Source: Toxotes chatareus (lineage: Eukaryota; Chordata; Actinopteri; Toxotidae). Taken from it: DNA of 64,000 nt. Positions 35,121-47,700 of this stretch are shown here, in pieces. Position numbers and translations under genes: made by a program. The notes under the pieces are model-generated. The model was not told the origin of the DNA. It saw only the letters and a program-made list of their open reading frames with translations, and made no database searches. How positions within the stretch are numbered: position 1 is the stretch's first letter; each line of letters starts with the position of its first letter. The stretch spans positions 5,005,677 through 5,069,676 of the forward strand of contig CM028898.1 of assembly GCA_016801885.1 (NCBI GenBank). The letters run 5' to 3'.

Positions 35121-37423
35121 GCATTTTATTAGGTACAGCAATCCAAAGTGAATGCAATCTAATACAATAATCGTGCTATTTGAAAAAGTAACTCTCTGTA
35201 GTTTCCCAAAAACTTGTAATACTTATAATACTTAGTAGGCATGTTCTTTGATATCTAGTTATTTAGAAAGGCATATGTATTCGACAGTCAGGTGTGGGTT
35301 AACCTACAGTATGTAAGGCACTAATAGAAAGTGGGACAATTAACGTGTCACTTGTGGTTGAAACGTCAGATTAACACAGTGCCGCCTACAATGGATTGGT
35401 CCTTTGCTGCCCCATCTGCTGTTAGCTTGCCCTGCAAATCCAATTATGTTCTTATGTTCCCAGTCTAAAAATAGTTGAAAATGACGGAAAACACAGAAAC
35501 GACACGTCAATAGTTGGTAGAACAGAGGAAATTATGTTATGGAGCTGATGTGTTCTTTGTGTGGAGACAATTGATCTGTCATGTGTGACAAGCTGCCATG
35601 ACAGACAGAAGCACAGACCAGGGAGAGGTGGGCGGAATGGCAACAGAGGATGCATAAGAGGAAGGATTAGAGTGGCAGATGTCTGAGGGAACTTAAGAAG
35701 AATCTCTTCAGATACCGGATGAAATAAGGTAGGCCACATAACAAGTCAAAATCAAGTTATAATCTTTTTTGTTTGAACATTTCTCAGCAAACCACTTGTA
35801 GGTCTAGAAATGTGCAGACTCAGTTCTGACGCCACTGATTAAAACCAACACATATCACCAATGGTCAGCATGTTTTTTGTTCTCTATTCTTTATTTCAAC
35901 TCCTGTGACAACCCAGTTTCTCTCTGGGGTGAACAATGTAGTGGTTTGTGATTACAGGACAGGGTCATATTAAGCAAAGCTTCAAACTCATACAGCGTGA
36001 GTGAGGAGCAGGATGTTGGTAAAAAGGAGTCTGTCCGTGTGCTCAGTCAGAGTTCCCTGGATACATGAGAGAATTTCACGGAGTCAATCTTCAGTTTTGC
36101 TTTGTTTCTCTACAACTGAATCAACATGTGTTTCACAACTAAAATCCCTGTCAGAAGCTCTGTGTGAAGGGAGTGGCAGTGAAATTTGTCTGATTCAAAC
36201 ACTTATATCTGGTCAGTAAAACTAAAAATGCTAAAAAGGTAGGGATAAAACTTTTATACAGTTCTCATAATAATATAATTTGGCATGTCAAAGCTGCTTT
36301 AATAGCATTTTTCCAATTAATTTTCACTTAATTTTCATTTAACTGTTATACCCATATCCATTTGTGTCTCCATGTTCTCTCATGTGATTGTATGTGATAA
36401 TAAGCACATAAAAATAATACTGATTATTGCAGCTACCATGTAGACGCCTCACCTGGGGTTATCTTAGTTGAATTAAATCAGAGTTCACATAACCTGATTA
36501 ACAGTGCTGGGTTATTTGGCAATCTCACAAATTACTGTCTGGTTTCTGTCACTGATGCAATTCTGTTCATGTCAGAATGAAACCAATGTCTCTACACAGT
36601 GTCTAAGCAGCAGATATACCAGCTGGGGTAGTTAAAATAGTACATTCAATTAAATTAAAATAGATTGAAGTAAGTTAAAGAAGTAAACTTACACTTACAC
36701 TTAAAACAATAAGCGCTAAAAACGTTCTTCCATTTTCCTCCTCTTATCCTCTAATAAGAGAGGGAGTAAGGATATTATAGTAAGATATTTCCAGGATGCT
36801 ACCACACCAACATCCGGAGTTAATCTGATTGTTAGACAAACAATGAAAACTCAGGTTAATGGGGTTACTGAGAACCACGTTCACCGTGTGACGTTGTACG
36901 CTTAGTAACAGTAGGCTTTATCTAATGCCACCAGTGTTGCTGTAGGAAACACCACACTCATCGATGGCGTGATGCTGCAAAAAAATTTTGTCATTAGTCT
37001 ACACTTAAATCCACCATTTTTCGACCCACCATCATGAAAAGAGTTACCTCAGTTTGGTCTTCTTCCTTTTTTGTGCCATAGAGCGATCCTGAGAGGTTCC
37101 CATCCCCTAAAAGGTAGGACAAAGACGGGTGGAGTCAAACATGATACGCTGTCATGAGAGAGTCCCATTCAGCATCATAAGATTTCTTAGCTGCAAGTGA
37201 AATAGCTGTGAATGAGAAAAACTCATCGCAGTTATATCACATGCTGCTCATTTTTGCATAACTCTTTCTACAAGCTTTAAACTTTACTTACAATCTCACA
37301 GTCAGCATCGACCAGGCTGAGCAGGACAAAATTTGAATTTGATGAAGGAAGAATATCATTGTATTCCTGCCTTTTCATTACCAGAAGTGAGAAAATCCAG
37401 TTGCAAGTGGCATTAGTTAATGT

Positions 37424-37623
37424 CATGTCATCATCTGCCGCTTATCTGGGTCCAGGCCCAGGTCACGGGGGCAGCTCCCGCCCAATTCACAATGCACCAA
37501 AGTCCTATGGCACCTCCACAGGTGGTGAGCCCATGGGAGGTGGTGCCGCCCGGAGTGGGATTCAAACCCACGACCCTGAGAGGTTGAGTCTCATGCTCTA
37601 CCAACTGAGCTAACCGGGTAGCT
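37424..37623 (-). mobile_element. tRNA-Lys-like SINE, copy 2 (full length)
   Basis: The element is flanked by perfect 14-bp target duplications, gcattagttaatgt, at 37410-37423 and 37624-37637. On the minus strand it starts tacccggttagctcagttgg, then tagagcatgagactc (A box and anticodon arm), and has the B box gggtttgaatccc. A tRNA-unrelated body follows, ending gcagatgatgacatga. The head resembles tRNA-Lys, but the anticodon loop is altered. The A and B boxes indicate an internal Pol III promoter. Confidence 0.88.
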
Positions 37624-38107
37624 GCATTAGTTAATGTTTACATAAAAATTGCATTCTGTATTTTTATGTCAGATTCGATGTTGACCATAGATATCACTTA
37701 ATTTTCATAGGAAAAGTTTGAAAGTGGTTAGCAGAAGTGTGGATTTATGTCCAATTAGATCTAATTCCACTAAACCCCTAAGCTTGTCTGTCTGAAACTC
37801 TGACCTCTGACCTCTAAAGGTTCACTGTGTCTGATGTACATCTCAGTGGGATTCTAGTCCTTGAGGTCATTAATTCTATCAGCCCTCTACTTTAAATAAA
37901 CCCATAGTAATATACATATAACTTGAGTTGTTCACTTACAGCTAATATTCTTGTTTTAAGAAAAATTCTGTCCTGTCGGGTACATGAAGATTTGGTGTCA
38001 TGGTGTGAAAGATCAAGGATATTTTCCAGGAGACTTTTGATGCTGGAGTACGCAGTCTTTTTCTAATACGTAATACAACAGTAAAAGTCTATGTGTGTCC
38101 TGGCAGG

Positions 38108-39812
38108 ATGGGTACGTTCGTGACCCTGGCAGAAGTGTTGGAGGCCCGGGGTTCACCGCTGGATGAGAATGAGGTCTGGTGTCTGCTACTCGCCGCCACT
38201 GAGGCCTTACTGGACATCTCCAAAAAAGGTAATCAAAACCACTCACCAACTTGTATTTCCTCTCAGATCCACTTGTTACCTGGCCACGGGGCTTGGTTTA
38301 AAGGCAACGTTCAAGAGCGTCCCAACAGAATGAGTTTAAAATGTCTTGCTTACTATGAATGTTTATATTGATATTATTATGTTCCACCTCAGCTGGTAAA
38401 TGTCACCAGTTTCTGTTCTGCTCTCTCTTCAGGTTCAGGCAGTATGTGCAGTGTGCTAAGCCCCAGCTCGGTGCTACTGTCAGCCAATGGGAGTCTGGCC
38501 TTCAAAAGCTGTGCTCGAAATGAAGACGTGGCCTCCTTCACGGCTCCTGAGGTCCAGCAGACTCACACCGCCTCCACCAGGACTCCACCTGAAAAGGTCA
38601 GAAAAATCTGATTTGAGGACATTTAATACAAAAATATTTGGAGACTAATGTGGGAATTGTCATGGTGTAGACATGTGGGGGCCTTCTTGGAGATCAGGAC
38701 TTCACCAGATAAATCTAAGGGGTCATAAGATGATTTATAGGACAGAAAGAATAAAAAATATTATATTATACTTACTTTCATATTTTCTACACATTTCATT
38801 GCGATTTTATTGTGAAATGCTCAGTGGTTTTATCCCTTTAGGGTTCAAAAAATTATTCAAATGAAATGCTCTGAAGGGGAAAACACTCATAGGTTAACGC
38901 ATAATGTATTAAACCTATAACAGAGTCGCAATACCAAGGTTTACAAGGGGAAATAAAGGGGAATAAAGGAATAAAGGTCAAGTACCACTCATATAGACCA
39001 TAGTGAAATAAGAAGAAGTCCATAATATATAATTTTAAAAGAATTATTTTTACTTTCTAATGTCATTGCCTATGTGCTTTAATAATTCCAAAGATTGTGT
39101 CTAACCTCAACTCTTTAATCATAAAATGAGAAAACTGTTAGAGATCAGTTAACAGCATGAGCTCCACACATACAACAGCACTATATTCCCCCAAAAAAGG
39201 GATACATAGTTTTTGTGTGAGCAGGAATAAATGTCTGAGTCCTTGTTCTACTTTCCATCAGATGGTTGTGTACTCACTGGGGATGACTCTTTACTGGTGT
39301 GTTGATTATCATCTACCTCAAAATCAGGTACTTTCCTCACTCATATCTTCTATTTCTTGCTCAAACTCACTCTTGCATATTCGTGGTACTCGCGCATTAT
39401 CTGTTTTCCTGTCACCTGCGTCCTTTGCAGCCGGTCCGGCTGAGTGCGGAGCTTGAAGGTTTGCTGCTTAGTATGTGTGAGGACATGGTGGTGAGAAGGA
39501 CCGACCTCCTGACGGTGCTGGAGACCTGTGAGCTTCACCACAGGGCCGCAATGCTGCCTCCTGCCGAACGCCTCGTAAGACAGCTGGTTGAAGATGTCTA
39601 CAGAAACTCAGTGAGTGTGCACCGAGTGGGTGGTGGCTGGTTTGGTTTGGTTTGGATTGGTTTAGATGAGGTCATGTTTACCGATAGCACCTGCTCTCTG
39701 CTTCCTCCTTGAGCTGGACAATTGATGTCTTTCCAGGTTGATCATGTGTCCATGGCTGAAAATGGATCCCAGCTAACAGACCGCAGTCAAATGGTCAGGG
39801 ACAGATTACACA
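38108..39812 (+). other. frmpd2: KIND domain exons of frmpd2
   Basis: Five exons encode VTLAEVLEARGSPLDENEVW, then CLLLAATEALLDISKKG, VYSLGMTLYWCVDYHLP and LLLSMCEDMVVRRTDLLTV. These are hallmark segments of a KIND domain, a noncatalytic kinase C-lobe fold used for protein binding. The catalytic residues of kinases are absent, as expected. Confidence 0.85.
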
Positions 39813-42800
39813 GTAAGAAACTCCCTCTCCCTTTTGTCAGACTTGAGGCAATAGTTCCACAGTTTGGGAAACGAGTGTACTGACTTAGTGAAATGACGAG
39901 ATAGATGCCACTCTCTTGTATAATATTAGCATGTGGACATAAGTATTACATACCAGTTTGTTTTTCCAGGGGGCTCTTTTAGTAACTCTCCATGGGCAAC
40001 GAAGAAGAAGATTTCTGGAACATTGTCAGGAACATCTTATCCATCTGAGCCCACAGGGTATGAAGTCTGTGTCCAAACATATTTCACAAACCTCATAACA
40101 AACATTTTTTAAATTGAATCACAGCACAAATAAAATAGTGTAAAATCACATGTTGTTTATTTCACAGTAAAACCACAGAGTAAAACAGTACGAAAAAAAG
40201 AGTCTGAGGCTATGTAGGGAACATAACCGCCCCAGAGCTAATGTAATTAAAACATATATTGTCAGGATGCAAGCCAGCGTTTCAAGGGTGACAAATCCTG
40301 ACTCCCATCAGACTGAGAATGGAAAACTAATTTTTCCTAGGATTCCCTCGGGAGGTCGACACAGAGAGAGTTACGGCAGCTGGCAGCAGCTGAGCCGCAG
40401 CCCCTGCAGTCCCTACGTGGATGGTAATCGAAATGCCAACTCCAGAGCCCTTCCACAGTTTGACTCCACAATGAGTCTGAATGACAAGAAGGTCAAGGTG
40501 AGCCGAATTATTATATTATGGAATCTAATTTAAAATGCTGTGGTACATAGGTATGTAAGTTTATATTATGTATTGCTGACACTGACAATTATATGAAATT
40601 AGATTTTTTTTTTTTTCAATTACTGACCACTGTAAAGTCCCACATTGCGTATTTTGTGTGCAAACTTCCATCTATGTTATTCTACCCAAAGTGGTTGACA
40701 GCATATTTGTTATGTTACAGGACATGGGTCCTGAGTTTATTAGAGTACTAGATGAGCCACAGGTTATCTTGGAGCTGCCTGGATCCATTGTGGTGAGTTC
40801 TTGACACTAAATTCTGTCAGTGTGAATTTAAATGGACGCACCCAGTCAAAAAGAGAATGTAGAAAACATCCACTGAGACTCAGCCTCAGACCATCAGCTG
40901 GAAGTTGGACTGACCAGGAAAATATGAGGAGCGGTTTAGATAATAATGTGACTCACATCCTGAATCTCCCGTTCCTTATGAACCACCATTTCAATTAATC
41001 TTTGTAAATACAGAACACAGCATGATTCTTCAACTGCATGACACATCTCTTGCCTCAGATTTATTCAGAAACCAATCTCTTTCGATAAAGAAGGAACATC
41101 ATCGCATGCATTGCCTTTTCCTAAACAACTAGAATATAAAACCATTCACACATTGAATAAAAATGAAAATTAAAATAGTTCCAAATGTGGTACCTTACCA
41201 TGCTTATTGATCTAAAAAAAATAGCTTTCCCCATTTTATGCATCACTTTGCAAACCTTGCCACTTAGGATTTAAGAGGTCCGTTCCATCACCTTTTTACT
41301 AAGTTAAAAAAAACGCACCAGAAATTCTCACTTCAAAAGCATGTCCTCTTTTTTGCAGTCAAAGAAAGGCAAATCTCCAACCACCCAGAGAGAGCTGAGC
41401 GTGGTGATGCCAAACGGTCAGAGCATCCTCGTGAAGTGTGAGGTGAAATCCCGAGGAGGAGACGTCTTTGACATGATCGTAGCTCACTCCAACCTGATGG
41501 AACATTTCTACTTTGGCCTTGCTTACATTGATGGTAAAGAAGCAGACAGATTTCAAGATGATGAGTCAGTGAGTGAGTTAGTGGCTGATACACTGAGTGA
41601 ATGACTGGCTGCGCACAGCATCTGACTGTTCGCTTGACTGATTAACCCTGACCCTTAGTCGTGTAAGGGCTTTTGTGGGGTGGAGTGAATAAGTCATACG
41701 GTATTCTTCCACGTAATGTGTCTGCTCTGATGTTTCTCTTCTCTGGTCAGATAACGAGTTTTTCTTTGTGGACAACGACACTAAGATTTCCAAAGTTGCT
41801 CCAGATACCTGGAAGAAAGTGCCTACAGCCACCTTTGTTCTTTTCTTCAGAATCAAATTCTTTGTCAATGACGTTTCTCTTCTTTTGTAAGTTTCTTTCT
41901 TTCTTGTGTTATTACCAAAAAAAAAAAAAACGAAAGTAGTCACAAAATGTGTCCCGTAAAGTCTTCTAGAATCGTTAAAATGTGTGCGGTCTTCTCCATC
42001 AGGCACAAACAGACGCGCCACCAGTATTACCTCCAGCTCAGGAGAGACCTTTTGGAGGACAGGGTGTCCTGCCATGAGGAGACTGCTCTGTACCTCGGAG
42101 CTCTGGCCCTGCAGATGGAGTATGGAGACTGCATGCCTGAGGTTGTCCACCTAAATCTATTTTAACAAAACCTGTAGTTTCATAGTCTCCTCGTGAGCTG
42201 TTAAAGGGGACATTTAGTCCCTAGTATAGATCAAGGTCCAGAAACACTGAATTCTATGTTTCCCATGAGTAGCATCTTCCCTCTGTGTTGTTTAAATGTT
42301 GGTATCTTTCAAACCCCATACCCTTAGTTTGTAGTAACGTCTTGCTTTTATAAATTTGATGACCAGTAAACTGATTTTCATGTGTAAAATTCCCAATGTT
42401 TTGCTTTCTCTCCTAAGTCTTTATTATGATTCTCCATTAAAATGTTGCAATTAAAAAAAACCCTATGACATTCTATATAAATACATTTGTTGGATTCAAT
42501 AAATAAGACGTTTTGATCTGACGTGTTTAGGTCTATGGTAGGAACTACTTCCGCCCTGACCAGTATGTCTCCAAGAGTGTGATGGAGAGACGTGCCTTGC
42601 CTTACATTCAGGGGGAGCTGCTACGACTTCACGCCAACAACGCTCAGATGCTCACCGACGAATCGGAGCTTGAGTTCCTCAAGGTAGCAGCGTAGTTAAA
42701 TCAGAAATTAAAAATCAGTTTCTAATTATGTTGGACATGCTGGCATTTATACTATGGCTACCATTAGTATCATATGAATTACAGCCGCCACATTATATTT

Positions 42801-44734
42801 GTCCCTTCAGGTGTGTCAGCAGTTGTCTGAATACGGTGTGTTGTTCCACCGTGTGACGCGTGAGAAAAAGCCTTTAGAAGGAGAGATTATCCTCGGGGTT
42901 TGTGCCAAAGGAATCATCGTCTATGAGGTTAAAGACGGCTGCAGATCCACCAGTCAGAGTTTCTACTGGAGGGAGACAGCAACCATCTCCTCTAACGTGA
43001 GTGGAGCGATGATAACGTCATTTCTTTCCTTTTTGTGTATGAAATTCAAATCAAAATAGCAATTTCAAATAAAAAATGTGGAACTATTTGTTTGTACTGA
43101 AAATTTTCCCCATTCATGCAGAGGCGAAAATTTGTAGTAGAGAGCCGTGGCAGCAACAAGAAGTACACCTTCATCACAGAAAGGTCGAAGATAGCCAAAT
43201 ACCTGTGTAACCTGTGTTCAGCCCAGCACAAGTTCAACAACGAGATGAACTCTCGCCAGCTCAGCCACAACTTCGTCTCAGGTCAGCCACTCAACTCAGC
43301 AAGCAGAGGATGTTTATGAAAAGACCAAACTGATTTCCAGTTACTGAAGAGTCTGTTATTTCTCTGCTTTTGCCTCCAGAGACGAACATTGTGCAGTATG
43401 CCGCGGTGTGTCGCGCTCAGAGCAGCCGGCTCAAGTCCTTCTCGTGCTCGGAGACACCGCAGGACGAAAGTGGTCTGACCACGCCTCAGGATGAGTCCCT
43501 TAGCAAAATGTGTGACGATGTCGCAGCCAGGATCGAAGCCCGCATGAAACAGCAGCGCCAGAGCCTCAATGAGCAGAGGTACACCATCATCTATATTTTT
43601 TTACCACACCTTCAAAATACAGAGGAGATGAAAGATCACAAAGTAACTGAAGATAAGTTTTCCTCTTTCTGTGTTTTTTTTATCTGCAGTACCTGTTCCA
43701 GCAGTCAGCGCAGCAGCACTGGTTTGCGTTCCCCTGCGTTCTCTCAGAGGAGCGGATCTGAAGCACCCTCTTGTTCTCCAGCAGCTAGAGGTACAATAGA
43801 ATCAAGCATCCTGCTCACCATCCTAAAAGAAAGCTGTTGTTAGCACTTCATGCTTTTTCAGATTGCCACCAGTTAACTGTGATGTATTTACAGTGTAGGT
43901 GACTGTTTACATGTTCTTCCACCACTGTGTCTCTCACAGAAACCCCGACTAAACTGGGGTCGTCATCAGAGAGAGAAGTCATATGTGTTTCCTTAAAGAA
44001 AGACCCAAAGCTTGGCCTCGGTAAGGTGATCACACTTTATTGTACACCATCACCAAAAAGTAGTTCTTTCTAGTTTTTGAGAAATCATGATTTTACAGGA
44101 AGGTTCCACGATGCTGACTTAAGAAAAACTGCCTTCTTTTAAAAAAATCTTTTTTTACACACTTGTGGTTTGTGCCCGTCCAGGTATAGTGATAGTGGGA
44201 GAGGACACTGTGGGCCGTTATGACTTGGGCATCTTTGTTGCCTCCATTGTGCCTGGTGGACCAGCCGATAAGGATGGACGCATCAGACCAGGTAGAGAAT
44301 CGTGTGGATGATTTTTGCTTTCTCCAACACTGTGTACAGTGTGTCGCTGAAGTTTTCTTTTGACTGTCTTTAGAACTTTGCTTCCCCTCATCAGCCATCA
44401 ATATGTTTCTCCTTCCATTTTAATAAAATGCATGCAGAGAATGTTTAGCGGGAAAATGCAAATGAGGACAGAGGGGGTACAGGAGGTGAGGCGGAACTCA
44501 ATCACGGGGCCTCTGGGGTCACACTTGGGTTCAAAAGTGGTGATGGGGGGGGGGGTCTTCCCTTCTCCACCGTTACTGACACCAGCACCATTTTACTGTG
44601 ACCTTTGCCCTCAGGTGGTCGTCTGATCTCTCTGAACCACATCAGCCTGGAGGGCATCACCTTCAGCGAGGCAGCAGAGGTCATGCAGAGCAGCCCCGAG
44701 GAGGTGCAGCTCATTATCTCACAGCCAAAAGGTG

Positions 44735-44786
<52 letters not shown>

Positions 44787-47700
44787 TCACTGTATGTGTG
44801 TAATGATAGTGTGACTCTGACCTTAGTCCTTCTTTGTTCGTGTGTATAATGTGGGTGATTTAGTAATTAGCCCATTCTACTGATGCACCTTCTCTGAAAT
44901 AAAACCAGATCTGTTTTAATTTCTTAGTGCCTGTTTTGTATTTTTAGTTTGTGTTCCTGGGTGTATTGTTTTGTTATCTAATGTTTTATACAATAATATG
45001 TCAAAAACATATTTTATATTTTGTGTTTTGTATTTGTGTATTTTGTATTTTTAGATTTTTTCCACCTTTTTGTCTTCCTGCAAAATGTTGACTCATGTTG
45101 CCCTGAAGGCTGTAAACAAATTCCCTCAGATAAAACTACAAACTCTTCTGATGTTAAATATACCATACTGAGACTGTTAAAATTCTAAATTCTCTACCAT
45201 TATATGTTAAGTACTAAAATAACAGATACAACAATGGTTTGGACTAATTCAATATATATTTCAATGTATATTTTAGTATTTATGTATATTTTAGTTATAA
45301 TATTCAATATTCAAGCTATCTAGCCAAAACTAAAATGAGAAAAAGAATAAAAGTTTGCCGTCTTGAGGTCTTTCAGCTCAAAGAAATCTCCTAAAATATC
45401 AAACTCTTCTTTGAACACATTCAGTCGACAAAACAAGAAAAATAGTTGGTTACTCTAACAGTTAATGAACCTATTTAAAATGTTTTACTTCAGCATTTTG
45501 AGATATAACACTAAGCGACTTACTTTGTTATTTTTGTCTCCAGTCTCCCACAGCCCCTGCAGCGTTCGCTCTCCTGTGTTGAGGAATTACGAATCCCAGA
45601 CCACGCTGATGGCAGACGGCCGATCAGGAGATGACAGCCTGGATGAGATCGTTTCCGTCATGATGACGCCAAAGACCGGCAACAGGCTGCACGTCCCCTG
45701 TGAAGTCCGAGCCCCAGTTCCACAGGTAGAATCATGGCGATCGTCAAGTTGTTGTGAAATATCTTTTTATATAATTATATTTATAATTATTTAAAACACA
45801 GTTAGAATTTGAGAACCTTTACCCCATGCAGGAGGTCAGAATTAATAATACAAACAACTTACTGTTCCTCCAAAAAGTCAAACGCTCTATTCAATCATGG
45901 TAACCTTGATTTTTTTTTTTTTTTAACATATTTTTACACATTTAGTACATATCTGATTGAGACCTGACCGTGTGTGTTGGTTTCAGGACGGCTGTTCTCT
46001 GTCTCCCTCTCTGAACTGTGTGAGGCCGGAGGAGATCACTGTGGAGCTCAGGAAGATAGCAGGAAGTCTGGGCATCAGCATCTCTGTGAGTTTATGGAAC
46101 TGTTTTTTCCCTGCAAAGACACTGTGATAGCTGATAGTTCACCAGTTGTGTTACGTGTGAATAATACATCTCACTTGGCTTGATATTTGATTACTGATGT
46201 AAACAGCATATAAAATGGTGCCAGAAAGAAAGCTGAAACAAACAAACTGGTTGTCTAACATAAGTGTCATTATTGTTAATGTTGGCAACTGTAAAGTGAT
46301 ATATTGTTTAGGTTAGGTCTAAAATTAGAGTTTTAATGGTCAAGCAGTCTGAAATTCTACAATGACACTTGGCTCCTTATGTGTGATTAAACTGCAAACC
46401 TACCTAAATCAAATTTCGTCTTGTGATCTTTCAAATACTGTTTCAGACACGTTTTCATCATGACAATAATAAAACAATGGGGAAAACGTTTTGTTTTATG
46501 TGCATAAAATAGTGGTTTTCATTCAAGAATAGTGGTTTTGGTTTTAGTCTGTACCCGTCTGATTAATGTGCGGAGTGAACAGTCAGGGAAGACGATTAGC
46601 ACAGCTACTCATCTTCAGCAGTGGGTCACAAAGTCTGCTCCTCTCAAGTGGATTAACATCTGTGGTCTGACAAGGTTAGAGAGAGAGATCACTCACACTG
46701 ATCACCACTGCTCTATGAGCTGTACCCTAACCAGTGGTGGAAGAAGTGTTCTGATATTTTCCTAGCAAAATCTGGAATATCACAGTGTAAAAATACTGCA
46801 CTAGTAAAAGTATTGAAATTTTTCTCTAGTAAAAGTTCCTAGAAAGAAGGACACACCAGTAAAATGTGTTTTTAGAACCTGGCATGGTGTAACTATTAAT
46901 TCTGTGAAGACTTTACTGATTTATTTTATATTAATAAAAACCATTAGTTAGAGTTTAGAAATTCTTTATGAATTTTAATGTTGCAGCTTGTCGAGGTGGA
47001 GCTAATTTTTACAACTTATATATTATTATTATATATATCTCTATGTAGTTCAACCTATAACAATGCTATCACTGATGGTATATATCCTATATGAAAGCTG
47101 AACTAAAAGCCTCTGTCATTGATTGTTCAGGGTGGCGTCAACACTAACCTTCCTAATGGAGGAATCTACATCAAGAGCCTCGTTCCAGGCGGGGCTGCTG
47201 AGAGAGACGGACGTATACACACAGGTATAAGAGAAATCCAGTAATGATAATGCTAATAAATTCAACAGTTGTTAACACCAGTACATTTTTGCATTTTACT
47301 GATGCTTTGAAAGCAGCATGAATGACATTATGATCCAGAAATGGAAAGCAACACAACAAAGATCTAAGCTGAGGCACTCTCAGTAAAGAACTAAAACAAG
47401 TAGCAAGAAATACACATAGAACAGATGAAGTGTAATTAATCTTTTTGTTTGTTTATTTGTCCCCTTCTTTTTCTGGTACAGGTGACAGACTGTTAGAGGT
47501 AGATGGGATTAGCTTCCAGGGCTTCACCTACCAGCAGGCAGTGGAGTGTCTGAGTAAAACTGGAGAGGTAAAGTGAGAAGACTATTAGAGGCCCATGATC
47601 ACTTATATCTATATCTTATATCTATGATAATAAACTGTTTATTTCCCAATTTACTGCTCAAACTGTTTGTATTCCTCCCAGTCACATCCTTGTCTCTCCT

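Larger units (their letters stand above)
34621..38107. other. mapk8-frmpd2 spacer
   Basis: I see no coding region that I can support. The spacer holds a T-rich homopolymer block (35016-35120), a SINE with target duplication (37424-37623) and otherwise plain A+T-rich DNA. mapk8 and frmpd2 are transcribed away from each other here, so promoter elements and an untranslated first exon of frmpd2 are expected, but none can be assigned. Confidence 0.5.

Noticed and set aside
37555..37623. A tRNA-Lys gene on the minus strand
   Set aside because: A and B boxes are present, but the anticodon arm is altered and the sequence continues into a SINE body flanked by 14-bp duplications.
41578..42150. 190-codon open frame on the minus strand
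   Set aside because: It lies antisense to frmpd2 FERM exons and crosses their introns. No family resemblance.
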